A stretch of 47,070 nt of DNA from an uncultured Blautia sp. (GTDB lineage: Bacteria > Bacillota > Clostridia > Lachnospirales > Lachnospiraceae), in contig CALIZJ010000029.1 in assembly GCA_938028845.1 (NCBI GenBank), forward strand, positions 1 through 47,070, in the 5' to 3' direction. The notes below the pieces were generated by a model. It was not told where the DNA came from and made no database searches. It saw only the letters and a list, made by a program, of their open reading frames with translations. Made by a program: the position numbers and the translations under genes. Positions 8,167 to 15,975 of this stretch are shown here, one piece after another. How positions within the stretch are numbered: the first letter of the stretch is position 1; each line of letters begins with the position of its first letter.

Positions 8167-8973
8167 CTGAAAGAGAAAAGCGGCATTTTCGTACAGGATC
8201 TGCTGTTTTTCTTTTTCAGAAAGACCAGACAGGGAATGTAGTTTGTCTACGCAGTCTTTTTGTTCTGTCCAGGGAGAGTCGGTTCCGAAAAGGACTTTGT
8301 CTGCCCCGTGTTCATGTATCATACGGACAAGCTGGGATTCCTCCATATGCATGAGGGAATAAGCGGTATCAAAATAAACATTTTTGCCGCAGAGTTTTTC
8401 CTCAGATTCCTGGTAATTTTCATTGCTTCCCATATGAGCCAGGATAAGCTTGGGAGGAGCCACTTCATCTAATACATGGAGGATCATATCCGGAGAGCAG
8501 AATACATCGTCCGGTGTATAGGGATCAGCCCCTGTGTGGGTAACGATGGAAAGGCCAAGGGCTGATGCCTCATAGATCAGCCGCATATAACGGATATCAT
8601 CGAATTTCAGTCCCTGGTAATTGGGATGAAGCTTGATTCCTGCAAAACCTTCCCGCTTGATCTGGCGCAGTTGTTCCTTATAAGTATCAGACTGGGGGTG
8701 AATTCCGGCAAGGGATACCAGGCGCGGGCCGCTGCCAAAAGAGCAGGTTTCGTTTACCGAAACGGCGAAACGAAGGATGGAATCAAACTGATGGGGTGCA
8801 GTGACGATTGGCAGGATTATGCTGATATCCACGCCGCCTCTTTCCATAGATTCCTTCAGTCCGTTTATGGTTCCGTCCATGGATGGTTCCAGATGGATTA
8901 CAGAGGAAAGTTTTGGAAGGGCTTTTGCCGCCACTTTATCGGGGAAAATATGGGTATGGGAATCTACGATCAT
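8161..8973 (-). CDS. metal-dependent amidohydrolase (amidohydrolase-2/ACMSD-like family)
   Basis: 270-aa TIM-barrel hydrolase or decarboxylase. Metal ligands are visible as the N-terminal HTH pair (His6, His8), a GIKLHPNY strand, HTGADP, LAHMGS and the late aspartate in FGTDSPW. The family includes hydrolases and non-oxidative decarboxylases of aromatic and other acids, and the substrate is not evident. AGGAGG lies just upstream of the ATG. It converges on the symporter with overlapping stop codons and has its own promoter, so membership of the same pathway is only an inference from proximity. Confidence 0.8.
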   Translation of the reverse strand: MIVDSHTHIFPDKVAAKALPKLSSVIHLEPSMDGTINGLKESMERGGVDISIILPIVTAPHQFDSILRFAVSVNETCSFGSGPRLVSLAGIHPQSDTYKEQLRQIKREGFAGIKLHPNYQGLKFDDIRYMRLIYEASALGLSIVTHTGADPYTPDDVFCSPDMILHVLDEVAPPKLILAHMGSNENYQESEEKLCGKNVYFDTAYSLMHMEESQLVRMIHEHGADKVLFGTDSPWTEQKDCVDKLHSLSGLSEKEKQQILYENAAFLFQL

Positions 8974-9015
8974 GGGAATACCTCCTGTATGTATTTTTAT
9001 AAAAAATCAGATATT

Positions 9016-9044
9016 ATTATACTTTAAATGATTGGGAGTTTCAA
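9016..9044 (-). promoter_or_regulatory. promoter of the amidohydrolase
   Basis: Minus-strand TTGAAA (9044-9039) and TATAAT (9021-9016) with a 17-bp spacer. Confidence 0.7.
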
Positions 9045-9061
9045 TCCTGGATAAGAGGTGT

Positions 9062-9067
9062 TATAAT
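9062..9067 (+). promoter_or_regulatory. -10 element of the ACT-domain gene
   Basis: A perfect TATAAT lies 30 bp upstream of the ATG at 9097. No convincing -35 is seen at the usual distance; the best candidate, TTTCAA at 9039-9044, is the reverse complement of the -35 of the divergent promoter. Confidence 0.45.
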
Positions 9068-9096
9068 ATCTTTTAGTATTTGAGAGGAGAACTATT

Positions 9097-9525
9097 ATGA
9101 TCAAACAGAATATCGTATTTGTAGAAAATAAGGCAGGCAGCCTGAAAAAAGTAACGAATATACTGGCAGAGAACAATGTGAATATTTTTGGGTTCGCCTG
9201 CTTTGATACACCTGAGTTTGCTATTTTCCGTATGGTATCTGACGCTCCGGAAAAAGCAGAAGAGGTTTTGACAGAAAACGGATACATGAACAGGATCACG
9301 GACGTTATCGTGGTAGATTTAAAGGATGAAGTAGGCGGTCTGGACGAGCTTTTGAGCGTTCTTGCAGAAAGCAATGTAAGCCTGAATTATATTTATACTT
9401 CATTTCGCCGGGAAGATTTGATCCCAGTGATCATTTTGCACGCAGAAGAAATTTTCGCTACGGAAAGCGTACTTCGCGGCAATGGTTTCCGTGTACTGGG
9501 CAGTGTAAAGGAATTAGAAAAATAA
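9097..9525 (+). CDS. tandem ACT-domain protein
   Basis: 142-aa protein made of two ACT-type modules (residues ~1-70 and ~72-142), with the characteristic N-terminal segment of an ACT domain (strand, then NKAGSLKKVTNILAENN). ACT domains bind amino acids, often as dimers, to regulate enzymes or transcription. No catalytic domain is attached, so this is a stand-alone sensor of unknown target. GAGAGGAG precedes the ATG. The response regulator gene begins only 17 bp downstream, so they may be co-transcribed. Confidence 0.8.
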   Translation: MIKQNIVFVENKAGSLKKVTNILAENNVNIFGFACFDTPEFAIFRMVSDAPEKAEEVLTENGYMNRITDVIVVDLKDEVGGLDELLSVLAESNVSLNYIYTSFRREDLIPVIILHAEEIFATESVLRGNGFRVLGSVKELEK

Positions 9526-9542
9526 TCGGAAAGAGGCAGTGT

Positions 9543-10211
9543 ATGTATAAGGTATTGATCGTAGAAGATGATAAGACGATAGCTGCTCTTGTAAAAAAAC
9601 ATTTGGAATCCTGGGGGTATGAGGTGGAATACGTCCGGGATTTTTCTCATGTACTGACAGAGTTTGTAAAGATGGATCCCCAGCTTGTCCTTTTGGATTT
9701 AAAGCTTCCCTATTACAATGGATTTTACTGGTGCGATGAAATCCGCAGGATTTCCCAGGTACCCATCATATTTTTATCTTCGGCTTCTGATAATATGAAC
9801 ATGGTGATGGCAATGAGCAGAGGGGCGGATGACTTTATCCCCAAGCCCTTTGACCTGGATGTGCTTGCAGCGAAAGTACAGGCCATTCTGCGCAGAAGTT
9901 ATTCCTTTGGAAAGGCATCGGATATCCTGGAGTATGGTAAGGCCGTGTTAAGTCTGGGAAATGCAACTTTAACCTGGGAAGGAAAAACAGTGGAACTGAC
10001 TAAAAATGAGCTGCGTATTCTCTGGACCCTTTTTGAGCATGGCGGCAGGGTGGTATCCAGAGATACCATTATGACGAAGCTTTGGGAAAATGACAGTTTT
10101 GTGGATGACAATACCCTTACGGTAAACATTAACCGTCTCCGTAAAAAGCTGGAGGGAATTGGGCTTAAGGATTTTATCATTACAAAAAAAGGTTTAGGGT
10201 ATATGGTGTAA
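9543..10211 (+). CDS. OmpR-family response regulator, BceR-like
   Basis: 222 aa: receiver domain (residues ~1-118) with acidic residues Glu8-Asp10, phosphoacceptor Asp52 in LLDLKLP and a conserved Lys in IPKPF, followed by a winged-helix DNA-binding domain (~130-222). With the next gene and the downstream ATPase/permease it forms a Bce-type antimicrobial-peptide sensing and detoxification module. Direct repeats upstream of the ATPase gene are a candidate binding site. Assignment to the Bce group rests on gene order and on the membrane topology of its partner kinase. Confidence 0.88.
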   Translation: MYKVLIVEDDKTIAALVKKHLESWGYEVEYVRDFSHVLTEFVKMDPQLVLLDLKLPYYNGFYWCDEIRRISQVPIIFLSSASDNMNMVMAMSRGADDFIPKPFDLDVLAAKVQAILRRSYSFGKASDILEYGKAVLSLGNATLTWEGKTVELTKNELRILWTLFEHGGRVVSRDTIMTKLWENDSFVDDNTLTVNINRLRKKLEGIGLKDFIITKKGLGYMV

Positions 10212-10215
10212 AGTT

Positions 10216-11205
10216 ATGAAGTCTTTTTTAGAATATTTAAAGAAAATATGGAAGGTGCCGGCGCTCTTTTGCCTGATGCTTGCTATAGGGGCGGGAGTAT
10301 TGGCACTGTACGATATTTCTTGTGAGCCGGTTTTGTACTGTGCCATTTTATGCGGTGCGGCAGGACTGGCATTTTTATTTTGGGATTATTCAAAATACCA
10401 TGCCAGGGTGAAAACTTTGGAACAGATAAAAAAAGATCTGCCGGAGAGCCTGGAATTTTTAGAGGAGCCCCTGGATAAAAAAGAGGCCTTATATATGGAA
10501 ATCCTGGAAGAGGTAGAAGGGCAGAGACGAAAGACGGAGACAGAGCGGAGAAAATTTTACGAGGAACTTTCCGATTATTATTCCATGTGGGTGCATCAGA
10601 TAAAAACGCCTATCGCCGCCCTTCGTCTGCTTTTGGCAGAGCCGGAAGGCGTAAACCAGGCGGCTCTTGACGAGCTGTTTAAGGTGGAGCGGTATGTGGA
10701 GATGGTCCTTGGATATCTTCGCACAGAGGAGATTTCTTCAGATATGACTTTTACAAAGTGCAGCCTGGATGAAATCGTGAGGGAACAGATCCATAAATAT
10801 GCCAGGATCTTTGTGGGAAAAAGGCTTGCCCTTTCCTATGACGGGACGGAATTTGAGGCGTTGACAGACCCTAAATGGCTGGGGTTTGTAATCGGCCAGA
10901 TTTTGTCAAACGCCTTAAAATATACAGAAAAAGGAAAAATATCCATTTATTTATCTCAGGAAAAAGAGGAGCTGGTGATAGAAGATACCGGCATCGGCAT
11001 ACGGGGAGAAGATCTTCCACGGGTGTTTGAAAAAGGCTATACGGGACATAACGGGCGCAGGGAGAACACTTCCACCGGAATCGGACTTTATCTTTGTGCA
11101 AAAATCATGAAAAAACTGGGTCATACCATCCGGATCGAGTCTGCTCCCGGAAAAGGAACCAGGGTATTTTTAGGACTCGGGCGAAAAGAGGCGGAGATTT
11201 ACTGA
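10216..11205 (+). CDS. intramembrane-sensing histidine kinase, BceS-like
   Basis: 329 aa. Two membrane helices lie in the first ~60 residues with almost no extracellular loop, the hallmark of intramembrane-sensing kinases that read signal through their ABC transporter. The phosphoacceptor is His127 in WVHQIKTP. The ATPase domain carries NALKYTEKG (N box), DTGIGI (G1) and TGIGLYL (G2). The gene starts 4 bp after the response regulator stop, so they are translationally coupled. Confidence 0.88.
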   Translation: MKSFLEYLKKIWKVPALFCLMLAIGAGVLALYDISCEPVLYCAILCGAAGLAFLFWDYSKYHARVKTLEQIKKDLPESLEFLEEPLDKKEALYMEILEEVEGQRRKTETERRKFYEELSDYYSMWVHQIKTPIAALRLLLAEPEGVNQAALDELFKVERYVEMVLGYLRTEEISSDMTFTKCSLDEIVREQIHKYARIFVGKRLALSYDGTEFEALTDPKWLGFVIGQILSNALKYTEKGKISIYLSQEKEELVIEDTGIGIRGEDLPRVFEKGYTGHNGRRENTSTGIGLYLCAKIMKKLGHTIRIESAPGKGTRVFLGLGRKEAEIY

Positions 11206-11208
11206 AAC

Positions 11209-11243
11209 TTACAAAAATGTCACAATTACCTAGGAAAATGTAA
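11209..11243 (+). promoter_or_regulatory. candidate response-regulator binding site upstream of the ABC ATPase gene
   Basis: TTACAAAAATGTCA (11209-11222) is an inverted repeat of the form TNACA-N4-TGTNA. The element AAAATGTNA recurs 21 bp downstream (11214-11222 and 11235-11243), two helical turns apart. It lies upstream of a TATACT -10 candidate at 11277-11282 with a weak ATGGCA -35 (11253-11258, 18-bp spacer), a layout expected for an activator-dependent promoter. Binding by the adjacent response regulator is an inference. Confidence 0.5.
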
Positions 11244-11381
11244 GCAAGAACTATGGCAGCCGTATCTCCTGTCTTTTATACTTAATGCATAAGATATCAC
11301 TTCTTGGCTGCAGCAATGAAGTGAAGGTCTTAACATGACAGGCATATCCGCAGACAGATCATAGCGAGAGGAGAGAAAATT

Positions 11382-12149
11382 ATGTCATTGCTTGAAGTGA
11401 TCAATGTAAAGAAGATTTACAGCACAAGGTTTGGAGGAAATAAGGTTCAGGCCCTTACCAATGTAAGCTTTTCTGTAGAAGAAGGAGAATTTGTGGCCAT
11501 TATGGGAGAGTCCGGGTCCGGAAAGACTACGCTTTTAAACATTTTGGCATCCTTAGACCGCCCTACGGAGGGGGAGGTGCTCCTGGAGGGAAAGAGTATC
11601 GTGCAGCTTTCGGAAAAGGAAATTTCCGCTTTTAGGAGAAAGAATCTGGGTTTTGTCTTTCAGGATTTTAATCTTTTAGATACCTTTAGTATCCGGGACA
11701 ATATTTATCTGCCCCTTGTCCTGGCGGGAGAAGATTACAGGGAAATGGAGCAGAAGATCCGGCCCATTGCCAAATCCCTTGGAATTACGGATATTCTGGA
11801 GAAATTTCCATACGAAGTCTCTGGTGGGCAAAAGCAGAGAACAGCCGTGGCAAGAGCTTTGATCACACAGCCCCGATTGGTTCTTGCAGATGAGCCTACA
11901 GGGGCGCTGGACTCCAAGGCTGCGGCAGGTCTTTTAAAGATCTTCGGTGAGATCAATGAGACAGGACAGACGATCCTTATGGTTACTCACAGCGCCCAGG
12001 CGGCAAGCCATGCCTCCAGAGTTCTTTTTATCAAAGACGGGGAAGTGTTCCATCAGATCTACCGGGGAGAGAAATCCAGACAGGAAATGTATCAGATGAT
12101 ATCGGATACACTGACGATACTGACTACAGGCGGTGAAGCCTATGCATAA
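11382..12149 (+). CDS. ABC transporter ATP-binding protein, BceA-like
   Basis: 255-aa ATPase of the MacB/LolD/Bce type. Walker A GESGSGKTT is at 42-50, with a FVFQDFNLL Q-loop region, VSGGQKQR signature, and LADEPTGALD Walker B. It powers the FtsX-type permease encoded next. A GAGAGGAGAG ribosome site precedes the ATG. It is separated from the kinase gene by 176 bp holding its own probable regulated promoter. Confidence 0.9.
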   Translation: MSLLEVINVKKIYSTRFGGNKVQALTNVSFSVEEGEFVAIMGESGSGKTTLLNILASLDRPTEGEVLLEGKSIVQLSEKEISAFRRKNLGFVFQDFNLLDTFSIRDNIYLPLVLAGEDYREMEQKIRPIAKSLGITDILEKFPYEVSGGQKQRTAVARALITQPRLVLADEPTGALDSKAAAGLLKIFGEINETGQTILMVTHSAQAASHASRVLFIKDGEVFHQIYRGEKSRQEMYQMISDTLTILTTGGEAYA

Positions 12150-14145
12150 GAGAGTTTTCGGGCGTCTGGCCCTTACCAATATAAAAAAGAACAAAGGCAC
12201 CTATGTTCCGTATATGATCATGTGCATCGTGTGCATTGCCATGCTCTATATGATGTTTTTTATACTAAAAAATTCGGGGATCAAAGCTTTGCCCAGGGCC
12301 AGAGATGTGCAGTCCATCCTTTCTATGGGAATTGCCGTGGTGGTGATCTTTTCCTTTATCTTTCTGTTATACAGCAACAGCTTTGTTATGAAGCGCAGAC
12401 AGAAGGAGCTGGGACTTTATAATATCCTGGGAATGGAAAAAGGACATATCGGAAGGATGCTTTCCATAGAGACGGTTCTTACCTCTGTGTGCTCTCTGGT
12501 CCTGGGAGTGCTCTTTGGGATTTTAGGAAGCAAGCTGGCTCTTTTGCTTCTTTTAAAACTGATCCACATTCCTGCACAGTTCGGGTTTGAGATATCTTTT
12601 TTCGGTATTGTAATGTGCGCAGTGATATTCGGGATAATTTTTCTTCTTACCCTTTTAAATAATCTGCGCCGTGTACATTTAAGCCGTCCGGTAGAGCTTC
12701 TTTCCGGCGGAAATGTGGGGGAAAGAGAGCCTAAAGCGAAATGGTTTCTGGCACTTTTAGGATTTATCTGTCTTGGGAGCGGGTATTACATTGCCGTAAC
12801 TACGAAATCTCCGCTGGATGCCATCACCCTGTTTTTTGTGGCGGTGCTTTTGGTCATGGCGGGCACATACCTGCTGTTTGTGGCGGGAAGTATTGCCATC
12901 CTTAAGATGATGCGGTGGAAAAAGAGTTTCTATTATAAGACAAAAAATTTTACAAGTGTATCCGGCATGATCTACCGGATGAAACAAAACGCGGTGGGAC
13001 TGTCGAATATTTGTATTTTAAGTACAGGTGTGCTTCTGATGCTTTCCACCACCATCAGCCTGAATTTTGGGATGCAGGATATTTTAAATTTCCGTTATCC
13101 TTACGAGGTATCTGTGGGAATACGAAACGCGGACAGAAAGCAGGCTCAGGCGGCAAGAGAAAATATCCTGGCTTTTATGGAGGCGGAGGATATACCCTGT
13201 GAGGACATTATATCGGAAATCAGCATGAATCAGGTGTGTTTCCTTGAGGGGAACCAGATCCGTTTCCAGGATGATACCAGTGTTTTCAGTTCTATGGTGA
13301 TCTTAGAGATTATAAGCAGTGAAGAATATCAGCGGATCACGCAGGAGGAAACAGAGCTTAAAGAAGGAGAAATCCTGGTGTACAGCGACGGGGATATAGA
13401 GGAAGATTCCTTTGTCCTTGAAAAACTGCCTTTGACGGTAAAGGACCGTCTGGATACCTGGCCCCTTGAAAATCAGAATGATTTATACGACCTTGACAGT
13501 TTGTGCTTCGTTGTGGCGGAAAAGGATTACGACCGGATTGACGCTGTACAAAGAGAAATCTATGGGGAAAGTTCGGGTGTTCCCATGCTGGAGGTAAACT
13601 TGAATATTGACGGTACCTCAGAGGATGAACTTTTCTATGGAGGACTTTTGCGGACACATGTAGAAGAGTATATACAGGAGCAGAAACTTTCCGATACCCT
13701 ATGGGTATCTACTGAAATCAAAGAAGAAAACCATGACCAGTTTTACGCAATGTACGGCGGACTGCTCTTTTTGGGAATCTTTCTCGGGGGACTGTTTTTA
13801 GTAGGAACTGCCATGATCATCTATTATAAACAGATATCTGAGGGATATGAAGACAAAGAGCGGTACGAGATCATGCGGAAAGTGGGGATGAGCAAAAAGG
13901 AAGTGAAATCTTCCATTCGCCGGCAGATCCTTATGGTGTTCTTCCTGCCTCTTCTTATGGCATGCCTGCATATCGGGATGGCCTTTCCTCTTATGAAGCG
14001 TCTGCTGATGCTTATGCAGATGGATAATACACAGCTTTTCATCCTGTGCACAGTGGCCACTGTCGCTGTATTTGCCCTGGTCTATCTTTTGATCTACAGC
14101 GTGACGGCAAAGTCTTATTACAGGATACTGGATAAGGCAAAGTAG
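12142..14145 (+). CDS. FtsX-family ABC permease, BceB-like
   Basis: About 667 aa with the BceB layout: one N-terminal helix, a cluster of membrane helices, a large extracytoplasmic domain (roughly residues 310-530) and C-terminal helices. Such permeases recognise lantibiotics or bacitracin-like peptides bound to cell-wall precursors and signal to the partner kinase. I choose the ATG at 12142, which overlaps the ATPase gene by 8 nt and has an AGGCGGTG site 7 nt upstream; a GTG at 12133 is possible. No resistance target can be named from sequence. Confidence 0.87.
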   Translation: MHKRVFGRLALTNIKKNKGTYVPYMIMCIVCIAMLYMMFFILKNSGIKALPRARDVQSILSMGIAVVVIFSFIFLLYSNSFVMKRRQKELGLYNILGMEKGHIGRMLSIETVLTSVCSLVLGVLFGILGSKLALLLLLKLIHIPAQFGFEISFFGIVMCAVIFGIIFLLTLLNNLRRVHLSRPVELLSGGNVGEREPKAKWFLALLGFICLGSGYYIAVTTKSPLDAITLFFVAVLLVMAGTYLLFVAGSIAILKMMRWKKSFYYKTKNFTSVSGMIYRMKQNAVGLSNICILSTGVLLMLSTTISLNFGMQDILNFRYPYEVSVGIRNADRKQAQAARENILAFMEAEDIPCEDIISEISMNQVCFLEGNQIRFQDDTSVFSSMVILEIISSEEYQRITQEETELKEGEILVYSDGDIEEDSFVLEKLPLTVKDRLDTWPLENQNDLYDLDSLCFVVAEKDYDRIDAVQREIYGESSGVPMLEVNLNIDGTSEDELFYGGLLRTHVEEYIQEQKLSDTLWVSTEIKEENHDQFYAMYGGLLFLGIFLGGLFLVGTAMIIYYKQISEGYEDKERYEIMRKVGMSKKEVKSSIRRQILMVFFLPLLMACLHIGMAFPLMKRLLMLMQMDNTQLFILCTVATVAVFALVYLLIYSVTAKSYYRILDKAK

Positions 14146-14278
14146 GGGACGCATGTTTGGGGAATGGATTCCCTAAAATGGAAGGAGCGCCTTACCGGCA
14201 GCGGCAGATAAAAGGGCGGCTGGATGGCGGGGAAAGAAAAATATTGTTGAAGGAAAGAGTGTCGGGTGATAAAATATA

Positions 14279-14307
14279 AGCGTTGCCTTTAACAGGCAGC
14301 GCTTTTT
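14279..14307 (+). terminator. terminator of the Bce-like operon
   Basis: AGCGTTGCC (14279-14287) pairs with GGCAGCGCT (14295-14303) with one G-U pair, followed by five T. It separates the permease gene from azlC. The preceding 130 bp hold only a small GGGAA-TTCCC hairpin with no T run. Confidence 0.8.
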
Positions 14308-14378
14308 ATATGGAAAAATGGGAAAAAATAGATTACCATGCCAAAAAATCAGGAAAAACAACAGATGGAGGGTGCGGT

Positions 14379-15092
14379 ATGGACAGAGAGTGGTTTAAAA
14401 AAGGAATAAAGGATGGGATTCCCATTGCCCTTGGATATTTTGCAGTGTCTTTTACCTTTGGAATGGCGGCAGTTTCCGGCGGTCTGGGAATCTGGCAGGC
14501 AGTCTTGATTTCCCTTACGAATCTGACTTCGGCGGGACAGTTTGCAGGGCTGGACATTATTATAGCGGGCGGTTCCTATTGGGAGATGGCTCTTACACAG
14601 CTTATCATTAATCTGCGGTACTGTCTTATGTCCTTTTCCCTTGCGCAAAAATTGGAAAAGGGGATCAAAAGCGCCCACAGATATATTGTTGCCTTTGGTG
14701 TGACGGATGAAATTTTCGGAGTCAGTGCCAGCCAGGAGGGACGTCTTAGTCCCTGGTATAATTACGGGGCAATGTGCGTGGCCATCCCAGGGTGGACTTT
14801 GGGAACTCTGGCGGGAGCTGTCTCGGGAAACCTTCTCCCGTCTTTTATCGTAAGCGCCCTTGGCATTGCCATATACGGAATGTTCCTGGCAGTGATCATT
14901 CCGCCGGCAAAGACAAACCGGGCGGTACTTGGCGTTGTCATCGGAGCTATGGCAGTGAGTACTTTGTTTACAGTGATTCCAGTGCTGAAAAATGTATCGT
15001 CCGGCTTTGTCATTATTATTACTACCATACTGGTAGCAGGGCTTGCCGCCTATTTCTGTCCGGTAAAGGAGGAAACTAACAATGCGTCCTAA
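14379..15092 (+). CDS. azlC: branched-chain amino acid exporter subunit AzlC
   Basis: 237-aa membrane protein of the AzlC family, the large subunit of a two-component exporter of branched-chain and related amino acids. The GIPIALGYFAVSFTFG start segment and the later SAGQFAG and INLRYCLMS stretches are typical. I place the start at ATG 14379, preceded by GGAGG at 14368-14372; longer in-frame starts run through the upstream terminator. The azlD gene overlaps its 3' end by 11 nt. Confidence 0.88.
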   Translation: MDREWFKKGIKDGIPIALGYFAVSFTFGMAAVSGGLGIWQAVLISLTNLTSAGQFAGLDIIIAGGSYWEMALTQLIINLRYCLMSFSLAQKLEKGIKSAHRYIVAFGVTDEIFGVSASQEGRLSPWYNYGAMCVAIPGWTLGTLAGAVSGNLLPSFIVSALGIAIYGMFLAVIIPPAKTNRAVLGVVIGAMAVSTLFTVIPVLKNVSSGFVIIITTILVAGLAAYFCPVKEETNNAS

Positions 15093-15387
15093 TATTTATC
15101 TTTATATACTGGTAATGGCAGGAGTGACGTATCTGATCCGTATGCTTCCTCTGGCCCTTTCCAGGCGGGAGATCACAAACCCGTTTATAAAATCTTTTTT
15201 ATATTATGTGCCCTACGCATGTCTGGCAGCTATGACCTTTCCTGCAATCCTGTCCTCTACTTCCGCTGTCCTTTCAGCAGTCATAGGATTTGCGGTGGCT
15301 CTGATCGCGGCGTATAAAGAGAAAAGTCTCCTGACAGTGGCGCTGTTGGCGTGCGCGGCAGTATTTATCGTGGAACGGTTTATCTGA
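15082..15387 (+). CDS. azlD: branched-chain amino acid exporter subunit AzlD
   Basis: 101 aa with four hydrophobic segments, matching the small AzlD partner of AzlC. The overlap with azlC implies translational coupling and a heteromeric exporter. Its ribosome site (GGAGG) lies inside the end of azlC. The gene is convergent with a minus-strand gene only 3 bp away, with no hairpin between them. Confidence 0.88.
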   Translation: MRPNIYLYILVMAGVTYLIRMLPLALSRREITNPFIKSFLYYVPYACLAAMTFPAILSSTSAVLSAVIGFAVALIAAYKEKSLLTVALLACAAVFIVERFI

Positions 15388-15390
15388 AAG

Positions 15391-15795
15391 TTAAAGGTCG
15401 TTTAAGAGAATATAGCCAAGCTGGTTTTCAAATTGGCTTGGATAGATTTCCTGGACAGATCCTGTAAAAAATACCAGCAGTCTGTCCCCTTTGTTTAGTG
15501 TGTCAAAGGGATTAAGTTCTACGGAATAGGCCGCTTTATCCGGCGTTTCCAGTGTGGCGGAGCCATTGTAAACTTCTGTAATGGTTCCGGTTACTGAGCC
15601 AATGTTTGGTACTTTCTTCAGCCGGCCATGATTTTCTATGGAAAATACAGACGGCTGGTCAGAGGACAGGGTTACCAGATAAGAAGTCTCCCCTGACGAA
15701 GAGTGACCTCTGAAAAGGATCAATGCCAATGCAGCCAGAGAAAGGAAGAGCAAGGCGGATAAAAGGAAAATTATTCGGTTTTTTGTGTTTTTCAT
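15391..15795 (-). CDS. membrane-anchored extracytoplasmic protein of unknown function
   Basis: 134 aa: a short basic N-terminus, one membrane helix (~residues 8-28), then ~100 residues predicted outside the membrane. The outer part has a GTITEVYNGSATLE segment and a GDRLLVFFTGSVQEIYPSQ segment, vaguely like small secreted beta-barrel (DUF3221-like) proteins; I do not recognise it firmly. The start is ATG at 15795, since AAGGAGGCTGCC precedes it. There is no Cys, so it is not a lipoprotein. Confidence 0.65.
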   Translation of the reverse strand: MKNTKNRIIFLLSALLFLSLAALALILFRGHSSSGETSYLVTLSSDQPSVFSIENHGRLKKVPNIGSVTGTITEVYNGSATLETPDKAAYSVELNPFDTLNKGDRLLVFFTGSVQEIYPSQFENQLGYILLNDL

Positions 15796-15850
15796 ACGGC
15801 AGCCTCCTTTTTTGATTATTATAGCATAAATAAGATAAAATCTGTACAAA

Positions 15851-15913
15851 AAAAGACTATCCTCTAAAGATTCAGAGGTTTATAAAACCTTGATCTTACA
15901 GGATAGTCTTTTT
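15851..15913 (-). terminator. terminator of the arabinose-isomerase-like gene, probably bidirectional
   Basis: GACTATCCT (15855-15863) pairs with AGGATAGTC (15900-15908), flanked by an A tract on the left and a T tract on the right. The loop is 36 nt and contains a weaker inner CCTCT/AGAGG pair. Confidence 0.75.
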
Positions 15914-15975
15914 CCGTTTATCAGGGGGCAAAATCGACATTATCCGACAGCGCCCTCATAAATTTTATCTATTTT

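Noticed and set aside
14244..14307. A TTGTTG/TGATAA pair just before the hairpin at 14279 suggested an attenuator for azlC.
   Set aside because: The predicted start of transcription would coincide with the hairpin itself, leaving no leader to attenuate; it is better read as the terminator of the upstream operon.
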